Below, piece by piece: positions 21,774 to 29,958 of a DNA stretch of 31,420 nucleotides. Every line of letters begins with the position of its first letter. Within the stretch, counting starts at the first letter, position 1. Source of the stretch: RGIG9041 sp045657265 (lineage in GTDB: Bacteria; Bacillota; Clostridia; Oscillospirales; QAKW01); NCBI GenBank assembly GCA_045657265.1, contig JAZOSU010000020.1:1-31420 (forward strand). Direction: 5' to 3'. A program made the position numbers and the translations under genes. Below the pieces are notes generated by a model. That model made no database searches, was not told where the DNA came from, and saw nothing but the letters and a program-made list of their open reading frames with translations.

Positions 21774-22013
21774 ATGATAATTGATGTTACAGGAACCATA
21801 TTAATACCCGGAAATTCAGGCAAAAACTGTTCCGGCAACGGATTTCACAAAGACAGCAACTGCGATTTAATCGAATGTTGTTGTGACGAATGTGATTATA
21901 TGATTTGCTGTTTACCCTCTCATAATCCAAAAGAATGCAAAACATGCGATATATATAAATGTCCTAATTCAAAATCACCCTTAAAACTAAAAAAGACGAT
22001 ATATGAAGTTTAA
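21774..22013 (+). CDS. Small cysteine-rich protein
   Basis: A 79-aa protein with 11 Cys, nine of them in residues 30-63 (ECCCDECDYMICC, then ECKTCDIYKC). This density suggests metal or Fe-S binding or a redox role. The first 15 residues are hydrophobic but look like a strand, not a clear signal peptide. It has a strong AAAGGAG site 7 nt before ATG, its own promoter and a terminator. I do not recognise a named family; small proteins of this kind occur in gut Clostridia. Confidence 0.8.
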   Translation: MIIDVTGTILIPGNSGKNCSGNGFHKDSNCDLIECCCDECDYMICCLPSHNPKECKTCDIYKCPNSKSPLKLKKTIYEV

Positions 22014-22048
22014 AAGCCCTTGAAACGAAAGTTTCAAGGGCTTTTTTA
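22013..22048. terminator. Bidirectional terminator
   Basis: The stem AAAAGCCCTTGAAAC/GTTTCAAGGGCTTTT with a GAAA loop has T-runs on both strands. It ends the Cys-rich gene and the converging DMT transporter operon. Confidence 0.95.
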
Positions 22049-23029
22049 TTAGATATCGTAAATACCGAGTATCAATATACCCACAAAGGTTATTGCAAGA
22101 CCGACGTAATGTTTCCAGGACAGTTTTTCTTTGAGGAAAAGTCTGCTCCAGAGAAGAGATACTGCGCAGTATGCGGATATTATAACAAGACCTATTTTAT
22201 ATTCAGATACAACTACCATCATATAGAATACCTGACCTACTGTTTCACAAAGACCGCCTACAACTTTAAGACCGTCGAATTTTGCATTTACTTTTTCGCG
22301 TTTGATACCAAACACGTAAATTGCAAATATAACTGCCATAAACAACCAAGTGAATTCATAAGCAACGTTAAGAATATCACCGCAGAGCAAGTCTATCTCA
22401 GCTTCACCCAACGCTGCATTTGCATCTGCAAGTTTTTCGCAGTAGTTGTCCGCAATGAGAGTATCTACAAAGGTTCCGAGCGCATCAATTATACAGTAAA
22501 GCACGGGAAGGAGTATTGCAAGTATGCTCTTTGAGTATTTTCTGTTAGATGCCTTCTGACGAAGAGCTCTTGTTTCTTCGTTTTCAAAAGCTTCTGCAAA
22601 GCCGAGAGACAAAACACCTGCAACTATCATAACAACAGCCAATATAATAAATCCGTCGAGGAAAATTGCATCGGAATCGTCCTCCACCCATTTAACGCCG
22701 AAATAACAAATACTCATAATAAGAGCAACGGCGCCTGAGCAGTTACAGATAGGTGATGAAATTGAAAGTTCTATGTAACGGAGTGATATATAACCGATAA
22801 CCATAGAGCCGATATAAAGAATCGATGCAGGAAGATAGGTTATTATATCACTGAAAGCAAACGGCACACCGCCGAGAGTTATTTCATAAATTGCGTGAAT
22901 ACCCATTACAAGTCCGACTGCAATGCCGACTTTGTAATGACTGAGTTTATCGTTAAGTTTTGTGCCCATTTTTGAAAACAGGTCAGAACCTGACCAGCAA
23001 AGCAGGGCGATTATTGACACAAGCCACAT
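22049..23029 (-). CDS. DMT-superfamily (EamA-like) membrane transporter
   Basis: A 326-aa inner-membrane protein with about ten hydrophobic segments in two halves, the EamA/DMT layout. The first half begins WLVSIIALLCWSGSDLFSK and the last segment pair ends AITFVGILILGIYDI. A hydrophilic loop (about 150-165) and an acidic stretch (about 200-215) separate the halves. The substrate is unknown. Start ATG at 23029 follows AAGGAG, 21 nt after the mnmA stop, so it is third in the CofE-like/mnmA operon. The link to tRNA thiolation is not obvious. Confidence 0.85.
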   Translation of the reverse strand: MWLVSIIALLCWSGSDLFSKMGTKLNDKLSHYKVGIAVGLVMGIHAIYEITLGGVPFAFSDIITYLPASILYIGSMVIGYISLRYIELSISSPICNCSGAVALIMSICYFGVKWVEDDSDAIFLDGFIILAVVMIVAGVLSLGFAEAFENEETRALRQKASNRKYSKSILAILLPVLYCIIDALGTFVDTLIADNYCEKLADANAALGEAEIDLLCGDILNVAYEFTWLFMAVIFAIYVFGIKREKVNAKFDGLKVVGGLCETVGQVFYMMVVVSEYKIGLVIISAYCAVSLLWSRLFLKEKLSWKHYVGLAITFVGILILGIYDI

Positions 23030-23050
23030 AATTTTATTCTCCTTAAAACT

Positions 23051-24079
23051 TTAAATTATTGTGCCTCCGCCAATTACGGTATCCCCTTGATAAACCACAG
23101 CAGCCTGACCTGGAGTAATGGCTCTTTGGGGCTCATCAAATATTATTTTCACTAAAGAATTCTCCATAGGGATAACAGTAGCGGGGGCGAATTTTGATTT
23201 ATATCTTGTTTTTACCTGTGCTCTGAAGCTCTCTACGGGGTCTTCAAAGGTTATCCAATTAAATTCTTTTGCTATGAGACTGTTTGTATAAAGTTCATTA
23301 TCAGAGCAAAGAACAACGTCATTTGTCTGAATGTTTTTTTCTTTAACGTAAAGAGGAGCAGGAAGAGCAAGGCCCAGTCCTTTTCGCTGACCTATTGTAT
23401 ATCTTATTATACCTCTATGTTTTCCAAGAATATTTCCCTGAGTGTCTTTAAAATTCCCTTCGGGATATTTTTTGCCTGTATACTGTTCAATAAATTTGGC
23501 ATAATCGCCGTCTTTTACAAAACAGATATCCTGACTGTCCTTTTTATCGGAATTGACAAAAGAAAGTTCTTTTGCTTTTTCTCTCACCTGTTCTTTTGTA
23601 AGATTTCCGAGAGGAAGCAAAATCCGTGAAAGCTCTTTCTGAGTAAGAGAATACAAAACATAGCTCTGGTCTTTGTTTTCATCAAGACCTTTTTTGAGCA
23701 AAAACCTATCACCGCTTTTTTCTATTCTCGCATAATGTCCCGTAACAATATGAGAACATCCCAGTTTATCGGCAGCATCTAAAAGAGCTCCGAATTTCAT
23801 AAATCTGTTACAGTCAATACAGGGGTTTGGAGTAATTCCTTTTTCGTATGCGTCTATAAAACGGCAGATTACGTTTTTTTCAAAGCCTTCACACATATCA
23901 ATAGTATGATGTTCAAACCCCAATCTGTCACAGACTTTTTTGGCATCGTCTATATCTTTCTGGTCAGCACAAAAAAGGCGCATGGTGGCGCCTTTTGCTT
24001 CAAATCCGTTTTCAATTGTAAGAGCTGCGGCTACAGAACTGTCAACCCCGCCGCTCATTGCAATCAAAGCTTTTGTCAT
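23051..24079 (-). CDS. mnmA: tRNA-specific 2-thiouridylase MnmA
   Basis: A 342-aa enzyme that puts sulfur on U34 of the wobble position in tRNA Lys, Glu and Gln. The PP-loop SGGVDSS (9-15) binds ATP. Catalytic Cys90 is in NPCIDCNRFMKFG and the persulfide Cys186 is in SQDICFV. The C-terminal barrel (about 275-342) is complete. The start ATG overlaps the upstream CofE-like stop by 4 nt (ATGA), so translation is coupled. Confidence 0.97.
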   Translation of the reverse strand: MTKALIAMSGGVDSSVAAALTIENGFEAKGATMRLFCADQKDIDDAKKVCDRLGFEHHTIDMCEGFEKNVICRFIDAYEKGITPNPCIDCNRFMKFGALLDAADKLGCSHIVTGHYARIEKSGDRFLLKKGLDENKDQSYVLYSLTQKELSRILLPLGNLTKEQVREKAKELSFVNSDKKDSQDICFVKDGDYAKFIEQYTGKKYPEGNFKDTQGNILGKHRGIIRYTIGQRKGLGLALPAPLYVKEKNIQTNDVVLCSDNELYTNSLIAKEFNWITFEDPVESFRAQVKTRYKSKFAPATVIPMENSLVKIIFDEPQRAITPGQAAVVYQGDTVIGGGTII

Positions 24080-24762
24080 ATTTTTCTTATTATACCCATA
24101 GGTGTCTGCTGTCTTGACTGTCCAAGAGGATTATCTTTGAGAACTTTTGCATAAAGCTCTCTTGAAAGGCTCTGGTCAGATATACCAAGAATAACACCGT
24201 CAATATCGTTTATATCAACAACCAACGTATCAAAACCGATACGTTCTTTAATAGCGCTGCAAACTGCATCGGGATTTTCAGGTCCTAAAACTACGCAGTG
24301 GTTATAAGGCGGAATTGTACAGTCACAAGGTCCGTCAATTGAACGTGCTTTTGCACCTGCTATATCGTAAAATATACCTCGTTTGCCAACAAGTTTACCA
24401 CAAGCTGAACAAAAAGCTGCAAAAAGTATTTTAAGAGTACCGCATTCACGAAGAGCCATTTCCATCGTCTGCGGAATGGAAAGACCTATGCCGTAGGGTG
24501 ATTTATAAACAAATTTACAAAGAAGTTTTGCAAGAAAACGAGGTTTTATTTCATCCATCGGTATAGCTCTTCTCTGAGTACAAGCTACTGCTTTTTCGGA
24601 AATAAAGAGAATATCCCCTTCCTGCATTTCACCTTTGCCGTATTTTTCGGCAACGTCACGTATATCGTCAGCATCTGTAATAACGTGAGTTTTAATAGGA
24701 TAACGTTCATATTTTACGCCATCTACTTCAATGACAAGATTTTTGTTTTCATTAACTTGCAT
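24076..24762 (-). CDS. CofE-like (F420-0:gamma-glutamyl ligase family) protein
   Basis: A 228-aa protein of the F420_ligase family. Signatures are KTHVITDADDI near residue 25, GDILFISEKAVACTQ (about 48-62), FYDIAGAKARSIDG and GFDTLVVDINDIDG near the C-terminus. CofE adds glutamate to the F420 precursor, but no other F420 gene is in the window and fermentative Clostridia generally lack F420, so another amide-bond reaction is likely. Start ATG at 24762 follows AGGAG. It is first in the operon with mnmA and a DMT transporter. Confidence 0.85.
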   Translation of the reverse strand: MQVNENKNLVIEVDGVKYERYPIKTHVITDADDIRDVAEKYGKGEMQEGDILFISEKAVACTQRRAIPMDEIKPRFLAKLLCKFVYKSPYGIGLSIPQTMEMALRECGTLKILFAAFCSACGKLVGKRGIFYDIAGAKARSIDGPCDCTIPPYNHCVVLGPENPDAVCSAIKERIGFDTLVVDINDIDGVILGISDQSLSRELYAKVLKDNPLGQSRQQTPMGIIRKI

Positions 24763-24792
24763 TTTACAATTCTCCTAAATTTTAATAAATAT

Positions 24793-24821
24793 ATTTTATG
24801 CAATTTTTGTCTGATTTTCAA
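24793..24821 (-). promoter_or_regulatory. Promoter of the CofE-like/mnmA operon
   Basis: On the minus strand the -35 is TTGAAA (24816-24821) and the -10 is TAAAAT (24793-24798), with a 17-bp spacer. Confidence 0.65.
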
Positions 24822-24829
24822 TACATTTT

Positions 24830-26899
24830 TTAATCAAAACAAAAATTTATGCTACCGTCCTTTTCAAGCTTAAGAACAGCATCAAAAAGTTTACCGTTTT
24901 TGGAAGTGAAACCCTCTATTTTAGAAGTCTTGCCTGTTGTAAGTAAAAGCTTTGCGTTTGACAGGGAAATTGTACGTTTACAGATATATCCGCTTATACG
25001 GAATTTACATCCGTCTTTATATCCTGTGCATCCAAAACCGTATTTGCCTTTAATGACAGGTTTTGAGCAAAGAGGACAAGGACCTGCCTCATCTTTATAG
25101 AATCCCGAATCGGTATCTTTCTCAGGTGGCAGATTTTTCTTTTCAAAAACCTTTGAGATTTCAGTTTTGGCAAGGTTTACCGCATCACACACACTCATTG
25201 TATTTTTAAACACTTTTTTAAGGGCCTGTCCAAGCTCGGAGGTTTTATACTTATCCATAGAAATATCCATTCGCATAAGCGATTCGATAAAATATTCACC
25301 GTCAGGCAGTATTCTGTACACGTCTTTTTTCAGTTCAATATATTTACTTTTTCTTGCGTTGTCTATAATACCCGTTCTTGTAGCCTCAGTACCAAGCTCA
25401 AGACCTTCAAACATGGCGCGGTATTCCTCTGCATCGTCCTGTGATGCTTCCGCTTTATCTTCGCGGAAAGGATTTTTAAGATAGTTATTGAGAGTCTCTA
25501 TTGTGTAATGTTTAGGAGGTGAGGTTTCTTTTTCTTTCGGAGCAAAAGCGGTCTGCACCTCATCACCTTTTTCAAGAGGAGGCAGAATTTTGTCTTTAGA
25601 AGATGCATCGTCATATTTCGTCCAGCCTTGCTCTACTATAACGGTACCTTTTAAAGTAAACTCTTCCATATCACCGACGTTTATAACAATTTCGGTTTTT
25701 TCAACCTTACATTCTTCCGCGCAAAATACCGCTACAAATCTGCGGAACACCGTCTGATAAACTCTCATTTCGTCATCATTAAGGTCGGTTTTTTTAGGTA
25801 TTTTATAGGTAGGTGTAAGCGCTGAGTGCGATTCTATTTTAGAATCGTCAAATATTGTTTTTTTGTCTTTGAATTCAACGGGGTATCCTAATGTGCGCAC
25901 ACCCTCAAGAATTTTTTTGACTTTATCTTTTTCAGCAGTTGCAAGGTATTCCGAGTTTGTTCTCGGGTATGTCAGATATCCCCGCTCATACAAAGACTGT
26001 ACGATTTTAAGGGAAGTATCCATTGACATTTTATATTTTTTACCAAGCAGATTCTGTAGCTTTGAAAGAGAAAAGAGTTTGCCGGGATTCAGAGTGTCTT
26101 TCTTGACTTTTTTGTTCTTTACATAGCTTTTTGCATCATTATATTTTTGACAAAGCAGTTTTGCTTTTTCAATATCTTTCTGGGGAAATTTATGTTTGCT
26201 TGTAAGTTCGCAGTCACCCAGAGGAGAAACTATGCCGTAATATTTTTCGGGTACGAAATTACGTATCGCCATATCCCTGTCATAGATAGCCTTAACTATT
26301 GGAACAATAACCCTTCCCACCCTCAAAAGCACACCTGTTTTCAAGGTAGCGTATCTTGTAAGGTTAATTCCGTACAGCCAGTCAATATACGTTCTTGCAA
26401 ACCCCTCGTTTGCAAGGTTATCGTAATGCTCTGCGCCTTTCATAGAGCCGAGAGCCTGTGCAACCGTTTCGGGAGTCTGGTCGGGAAGCCACAGTCTTGT
26501 GATTTCTTTTTCGGTTTTAAGGGCATTCTGTATACAAAGACGGATTATAATTTCTCCCTCTCTGTCTGCGTCTCCTGCATTTACTATTTTTACAACATCA
26601 GGACTGTTACACAGAGAAGAAATTATATCAAACTGCTTGGCAACGCCTCCGTCATCACGCAGTCTGAATCTGAAAGGCTCGGGAAAACAGGGAATGGTAT
26701 CTATAGTCCATCTGTCATTTTCATTTCCGCCTGTATATTCTTCAAGGTCACAAAGGGAAAACAGATGTCCGAAAGCCCAAGTAACTATATAGTTTTCGTT
26801 TTCAAGATACCCGTCACGTCTTTTCATTTGGCCTATTCCTGCCGCAATGTTTCTGGCAAGGCTCGGTTTTTCTGCAATAATAAGAGTTTTATTTGACAT
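24830..26899 (-). CDS. topB: DNA topoisomerase III (type IA)
   Basis: A 689-aa type IA topoisomerase that passes single strands through a transient 5'-phosphotyrosine break. The Toprim domain has Glu10 (IAEKPS) and DADRE (Asp110, Asp112, Glu114). The active Tyr311 is in GYLTYPRTNS. A C-terminal zinc ribbon (CPLCSKP with later Cys in GCTGYKDGC, about 619-645) is followed by a short repeat domain. The length is typical for TopB and it lacks the multiple zinc fingers of TopA. The start ATG overlaps the nitroreductase gene by 11 nt and has no strong ribosome site, so expression probably depends on translation of that gene. Confidence 0.95.
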   Translation of the reverse strand: MSNKTLIIAEKPSLARNIAAGIGQMKRRDGYLENENYIVTWAFGHLFSLCDLEEYTGGNENDRWTIDTIPCFPEPFRFRLRDDGGVAKQFDIISSLCNSPDVVKIVNAGDADREGEIIIRLCIQNALKTEKEITRLWLPDQTPETVAQALGSMKGAEHYDNLANEGFARTYIDWLYGINLTRYATLKTGVLLRVGRVIVPIVKAIYDRDMAIRNFVPEKYYGIVSPLGDCELTSKHKFPQKDIEKAKLLCQKYNDAKSYVKNKKVKKDTLNPGKLFSLSKLQNLLGKKYKMSMDTSLKIVQSLYERGYLTYPRTNSEYLATAEKDKVKKILEGVRTLGYPVEFKDKKTIFDDSKIESHSALTPTYKIPKKTDLNDDEMRVYQTVFRRFVAVFCAEECKVEKTEIVINVGDMEEFTLKGTVIVEQGWTKYDDASSKDKILPPLEKGDEVQTAFAPKEKETSPPKHYTIETLNNYLKNPFREDKAEASQDDAEEYRAMFEGLELGTEATRTGIIDNARKSKYIELKKDVYRILPDGEYFIESLMRMDISMDKYKTSELGQALKKVFKNTMSVCDAVNLAKTEISKVFEKKNLPPEKDTDSGFYKDEAGPCPLCSKPVIKGKYGFGCTGYKDGCKFRISGYICKRTISLSNAKLLLTTGKTSKIEGFTSKNGKLFDAVLKLEKDGSINFCFD

Positions 26900-27395
26900 A
26901 TGTTGTTCTGTTAATTCTTATGGTATGACGTTCTGACGGCTCGGCATCATCTGCCGCATAGCCTGCAACTATAATACATCTTGGCATAATATTTTCAGGC
27001 AGATTAAGAAGTTCTTTCATTTTATCGGGTTTGAACATACAAACCCAGCATGTGCCAAGACCTTCATTTACTGCGCTGAGCATAATGTGGTCCGCCGCAA
27101 TTGAAGCGTCCATCATTCCGTGACTTTTACCTGTTGCAGAGCTTATCCACGCATCATTTTCGTCGCTGCATACAACAAATAGAAGGGGCGCATCAAAAGT
27201 GCAGGGCGATACCATCTTCATATCTTCAAGCACCTGCTCGTTTGTCACTGCATATATACGTACGCAGTTTGTGTTTCTGGCAGTCGGCGCGATATCTGCG
27301 CATTTTACTATTCTTTCGATTTTATCCTGCTCAACTTTTTTTGATGAATATTTTCTTACAGAATATCGTGAATTTATCACATCGTAAAATTCCAT
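26889..27395 (-). CDS. Nitroreductase family flavoprotein
   Basis: A 168-aa FMN-dependent oxidoreductase of the short nitroreductase type. FMN contacts are seen in SRYSVRKYSSKKV near residue 9, IAPTARNTNCV (about 35-45) and GLGTCWVCMFKPDKM (about 112-126), and a C-terminal IIVAGYAADD. The substrate is unknown. Start ATG at 27395 follows AAGGAG, 10 nt after the YerB-like gene, and its end overlaps topB, forming a three-gene operon. Confidence 0.9.
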   Translation of the reverse strand: MEFYDVINSRYSVRKYSSKKVEQDKIERIVKCADIAPTARNTNCVRIYAVTNEQVLEDMKMVSPCTFDAPLLFVVCSDENDAWISSATGKSHGMMDASIAADHIMLSAVNEGLGTCWVCMFKPDKMKELLNLPENIMPRCIIVAGYAADDAEPSERHTIRINRTTYVK

Positions 27396-27405
27396 TGTGT
27401 TCTCC

Positions 27406-28467
27406 TTATTTGAACGAAAACTTGTTTTTCATTCCGCCACTTACAAGGCAAACCCATGAGTTTCCGGGATTATATGCAAGTTCGTTCCCGTCTTTATCGG
27501 TAAATTTAAAGCTATCATATGTGGAACCTTTTTTCCAGTTTATTTCCTGATAAGTTCCGTTTGAAAAATAGTATCCGCCACCACTTTCAAGACCCACGTT
27601 TACTCTGTATCCGTTGCCCATATCCCCAAGGGTTGTGAACAAAACGACGACGTTTTTGAAATCAATACTGTCAGTATACGCAGGCTTATGTTTCTGACCT
27701 GCTCTGTGGTCTACCTTGGTATATGCGCCTTTGGTTTTATCGTATTTGAAATAATCCACGTAATCGTGAGAGAAAGTAACCGTAATATCATTAGCCGCGC
27801 CGCCGCTTAGAGCTTTTGTCTCGGCATTGAATTTCTGCCAGTCCCCCGCGTGAGATTCATTGACAGTCATTCTCCAGCCTTTTTCTTTGAGCATTGTATT
27901 TATCTTTTCTCCCGTAGAATAGAGAGTATGCTCAAGAATATGACCGTTTTCTGTTCTGTAAGTATATCCGTAATACGGACTTGCAAGAAGGTTTATATCG
28001 TCAAGTCCGAGTTTATTCATATACGGCTGACAATAAGTGGGGTCAACACCTGCATGAACATAAGTTGCGTCATTTGAACAGGCAAGGTCTACAAAATCGT
28101 AACGGGCAGAACGAATAGTACCTATCTCGCCTACGTCTGCAATATCTTTATATATAGCAAGAGTTCTTGTAATACCGCCCTCAACGTAAGTCTCATACAC
28201 GATATCCGCTTTGGAAAGACCTATCTGATGGCATCTTGTATCGTTCTGGTTATTAACCATAACAGCAGTTGGACGAAGTGTAAGCTTATCCTGAGTTTTT
28301 AAAGTATATTCCCCTGTGAGAGAATTTTTAAAAAGAGTTTCACCTGTTTGAGGCTGTACGTTGGTGTCAGGGATAGGAGCAACAGGCGTTGTTGTCTTTT
28401 TGCCGGAGCATCCGAAGAGCATAAGCGCCAACATAAAAATTGCGATAATACGAGAATATTTTTTCAT
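27406..28467 (-). CDS. YerB-like lipoprotein (DUF3048)
   Basis: A 353-aa lipoprotein. The signal peptide (about 1-19) ends in the lipobox LFGC with Cys20 as the lipid anchor, followed by a Thr/Pro-rich linker. The DUF3048 body shows PTAVMVNNQND, GLSKADIVYETYVEGGITR and IGTIRSARYDFVDLA. The family is widespread in Bacillota and its function is unknown. Start ATG at 28467 follows AAAGGATG. It leads the operon with nitroreductase and topB. Confidence 0.92.
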   Translation of the reverse strand: MKKYSRIIAIFMLALMLFGCSGKKTTTPVAPIPDTNVQPQTGETLFKNSLTGEYTLKTQDKLTLRPTAVMVNNQNDTRCHQIGLSKADIVYETYVEGGITRTLAIYKDIADVGEIGTIRSARYDFVDLACSNDATYVHAGVDPTYCQPYMNKLGLDDINLLASPYYGYTYRTENGHILEHTLYSTGEKINTMLKEKGWRMTVNESHAGDWQKFNAETKALSGGAANDITVTFSHDYVDYFKYDKTKGAYTKVDHRAGQKHKPAYTDSIDFKNVVVLFTTLGDMGNGYRVNVGLESGGGYYFSNGTYQEINWKKGSTYDSFKFTDKDGNELAYNPGNSWVCLVSGGMKNKFSFK

Positions 28468-28497
28468 AAAAGAACATCCTTTCTTAGATATATACTA

Positions 28498-28526
28498 ATT
28501 GTAACAAATCTTATACTGTGTTACAA
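28498..28526 (-). promoter_or_regulatory. Promoter of the YerB-like operon, inside an inverted repeat
   Basis: On the minus strand the -35 is TTGTAA (28521-28526) and the -10 is TACAAT (28498-28503), with a 17-bp spacer. The plus strand reads TTGTAACA ... TGTTACAA over the same bases, so both promoter boxes sit in the arms of an 8-bp inverted repeat. Confidence 0.7.
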
Positions 28527-28534
28527 GACAATAA

Positions 28535-28563
28535 TTGCAAAACCTATAAATATCTGTTATACT
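28535..28563 (+). promoter_or_regulatory. Promoter of the trkA-trkH operon
   Basis: The -35 is TTGCAA (28535-28540) and the -10 is TATACT (28558-28563), with a 17-bp spacer. It is divergent from the YerB-like operon. Confidence 0.75.
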
Positions 28564-28595
28564 ATAGAATAATTAGTACTATCGGAGATGTGATA

Positions 28596-29954
28596 ATGAA
28601 AATAATTATTATTGGCTGCGGTCAGGTTGGCTCTACTTTGTCGGGTCAGCTTTCTGCAGAAAAACACGACATTACTGTTATAGATACAAACCAGTCCAAA
28701 ATACACAAAATAACCGAAGAATTTGACGTTATGGGTATTTGCGGTAACGGTATCAGTATAGATACTCTTACTGAAGCAGGTATAAAAGACGCGGATATTC
28801 TCATCACCGTAACAGAGTCAGACGAGGTCAATTTGCTTTGCGCTCTTATGGCTAAAAAAGTAAGCTCTCTCAATACCATTGCCAGAGTACGAAATCCCAT
28901 ATACAGCGGAGAGACAGAGTTTATCCGTTCTACTATGGGTATTTCTATGATAATAAACCCCGACCTTGCAACTGCTATGGAAATCTCTCAGCTTGTAAAA
29001 CATCCGTCGGCTGAAAAGATAGATAATTTTGCAGGGGGCAAGGTACGTCTTGTTAAAATTAAAATAACCGATGATTCTGTTCTTTCGGGTATACAGATTA
29101 AAGATATCTCCTGTAATACAAACTGTGAAATGCTCGTTTGCGCAATAGAACGGGGAGATGATATCATTATTCCTGACGGTAATTCGGTAATCAAATCGGG
29201 AGATACCGTTTCTTTTGTTGTATCGGCAGAAAAAATCAAAGATACATTTATAAAACTCGGACTTAAATACAAGCACATCAAAAACACAATGATAATAGGC
29301 GGTGACAGAATTGCCCATTATCTTTCAAAAATGCTTATAAAAGAAGGAATTGACGTCAAGATAATCGAAGAAAACCCAAAACGCTGTGAATGGCTTGACG
29401 AACAGCTTCCCGAAGCTACCGTAATATGCGGTGACGGAACTGATAAAAAGCAGCTTATCGAAGAAGGGATTTCAGCCACAGGAGCTTTGGTTGCAACAAC
29501 GCACATTGACGAAGAAAACATTTTCCTTTCAATGTTTGCAAAGGAAATATCAAACGCAAAAAGAGTTGCCAAGGTAAACCGACTTGCTTTTGACAATATT
29601 ATCGAGGGACTTAACATAGGCAGTGTTGTTTATCCTAACTTCATTACCGCAGACTACATTATGCAGTACGTACGAGCAAAACAGAACTCTGCCGGAAACA
29701 ACATTTCCACTCTTTACAGACTGCTTGGAAACAAAGTAGAGGCACTTGAGTTTTCCGTTCAGGCAGACTCTCCCGTTATAGGAATTCCGCTCTGGAAACT
29801 TAATCTTAAAAGAAATCTTCTTGTCTGCTGTATCTGCAGAGGTGACAAAATTATAATTCCGGGCGGTTCTGACTGCATAGAAAAAGGCGATTCGGTTATT
29901 ATAGTTACTCTTCAAAGCGGACTTTCTGATATCCGACACATTTTAAAGGACTAA
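28596..29954 (+). CDS. trkA: Trk potassium uptake regulatory subunit TrkA
   Basis: A 452-aa cytoplasmic protein with two RCK units in tandem. The first starts MKIIIIGCGQVGS (GxGxxG at 7-12, NAD/nucleotide site); the second starts near residue 230 with MIIGGDRIAHYLSK. Each is followed by a TrkA_C domain. It gates the TrkH channel in response to nucleotides. The start is ATG 28596, 9 nt after CGGAG; the open frame extends to 28518 through the promoter. Four nt separate it from trkH. Confidence 0.96.
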   Translation: MKIIIIGCGQVGSTLSGQLSAEKHDITVIDTNQSKIHKITEEFDVMGICGNGISIDTLTEAGIKDADILITVTESDEVNLLCALMAKKVSSLNTIARVRNPIYSGETEFIRSTMGISMIINPDLATAMEISQLVKHPSAEKIDNFAGGKVRLVKIKITDDSVLSGIQIKDISCNTNCEMLVCAIERGDDIIIPDGNSVIKSGDTVSFVVSAEKIKDTFIKLGLKYKHIKNTMIIGGDRIAHYLSKMLIKEGIDVKIIEENPKRCEWLDEQLPEATVICGDGTDKKQLIEEGISATGALVATTHIDEENIFLSMFAKEISNAKRVAKVNRLAFDNIIEGLNIGSVVYPNFITADYIMQYVRAKQNSAGNNISTLYRLLGNKVEALEFSVQADSPVIGIPLWKLNLKRNLLVCCICRGDKIIIPGGSDCIEKGDSVIIVTLQSGLSDIRHILKD

Positions 29955-29958
29955 AATT

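Noticed and set aside
26147..26896. 249-aa plus-strand ORF under topB
   Set aside because: Antisense to the Toprim and active-site region of a clear topoisomerase; low-complexity, no ribosome site.
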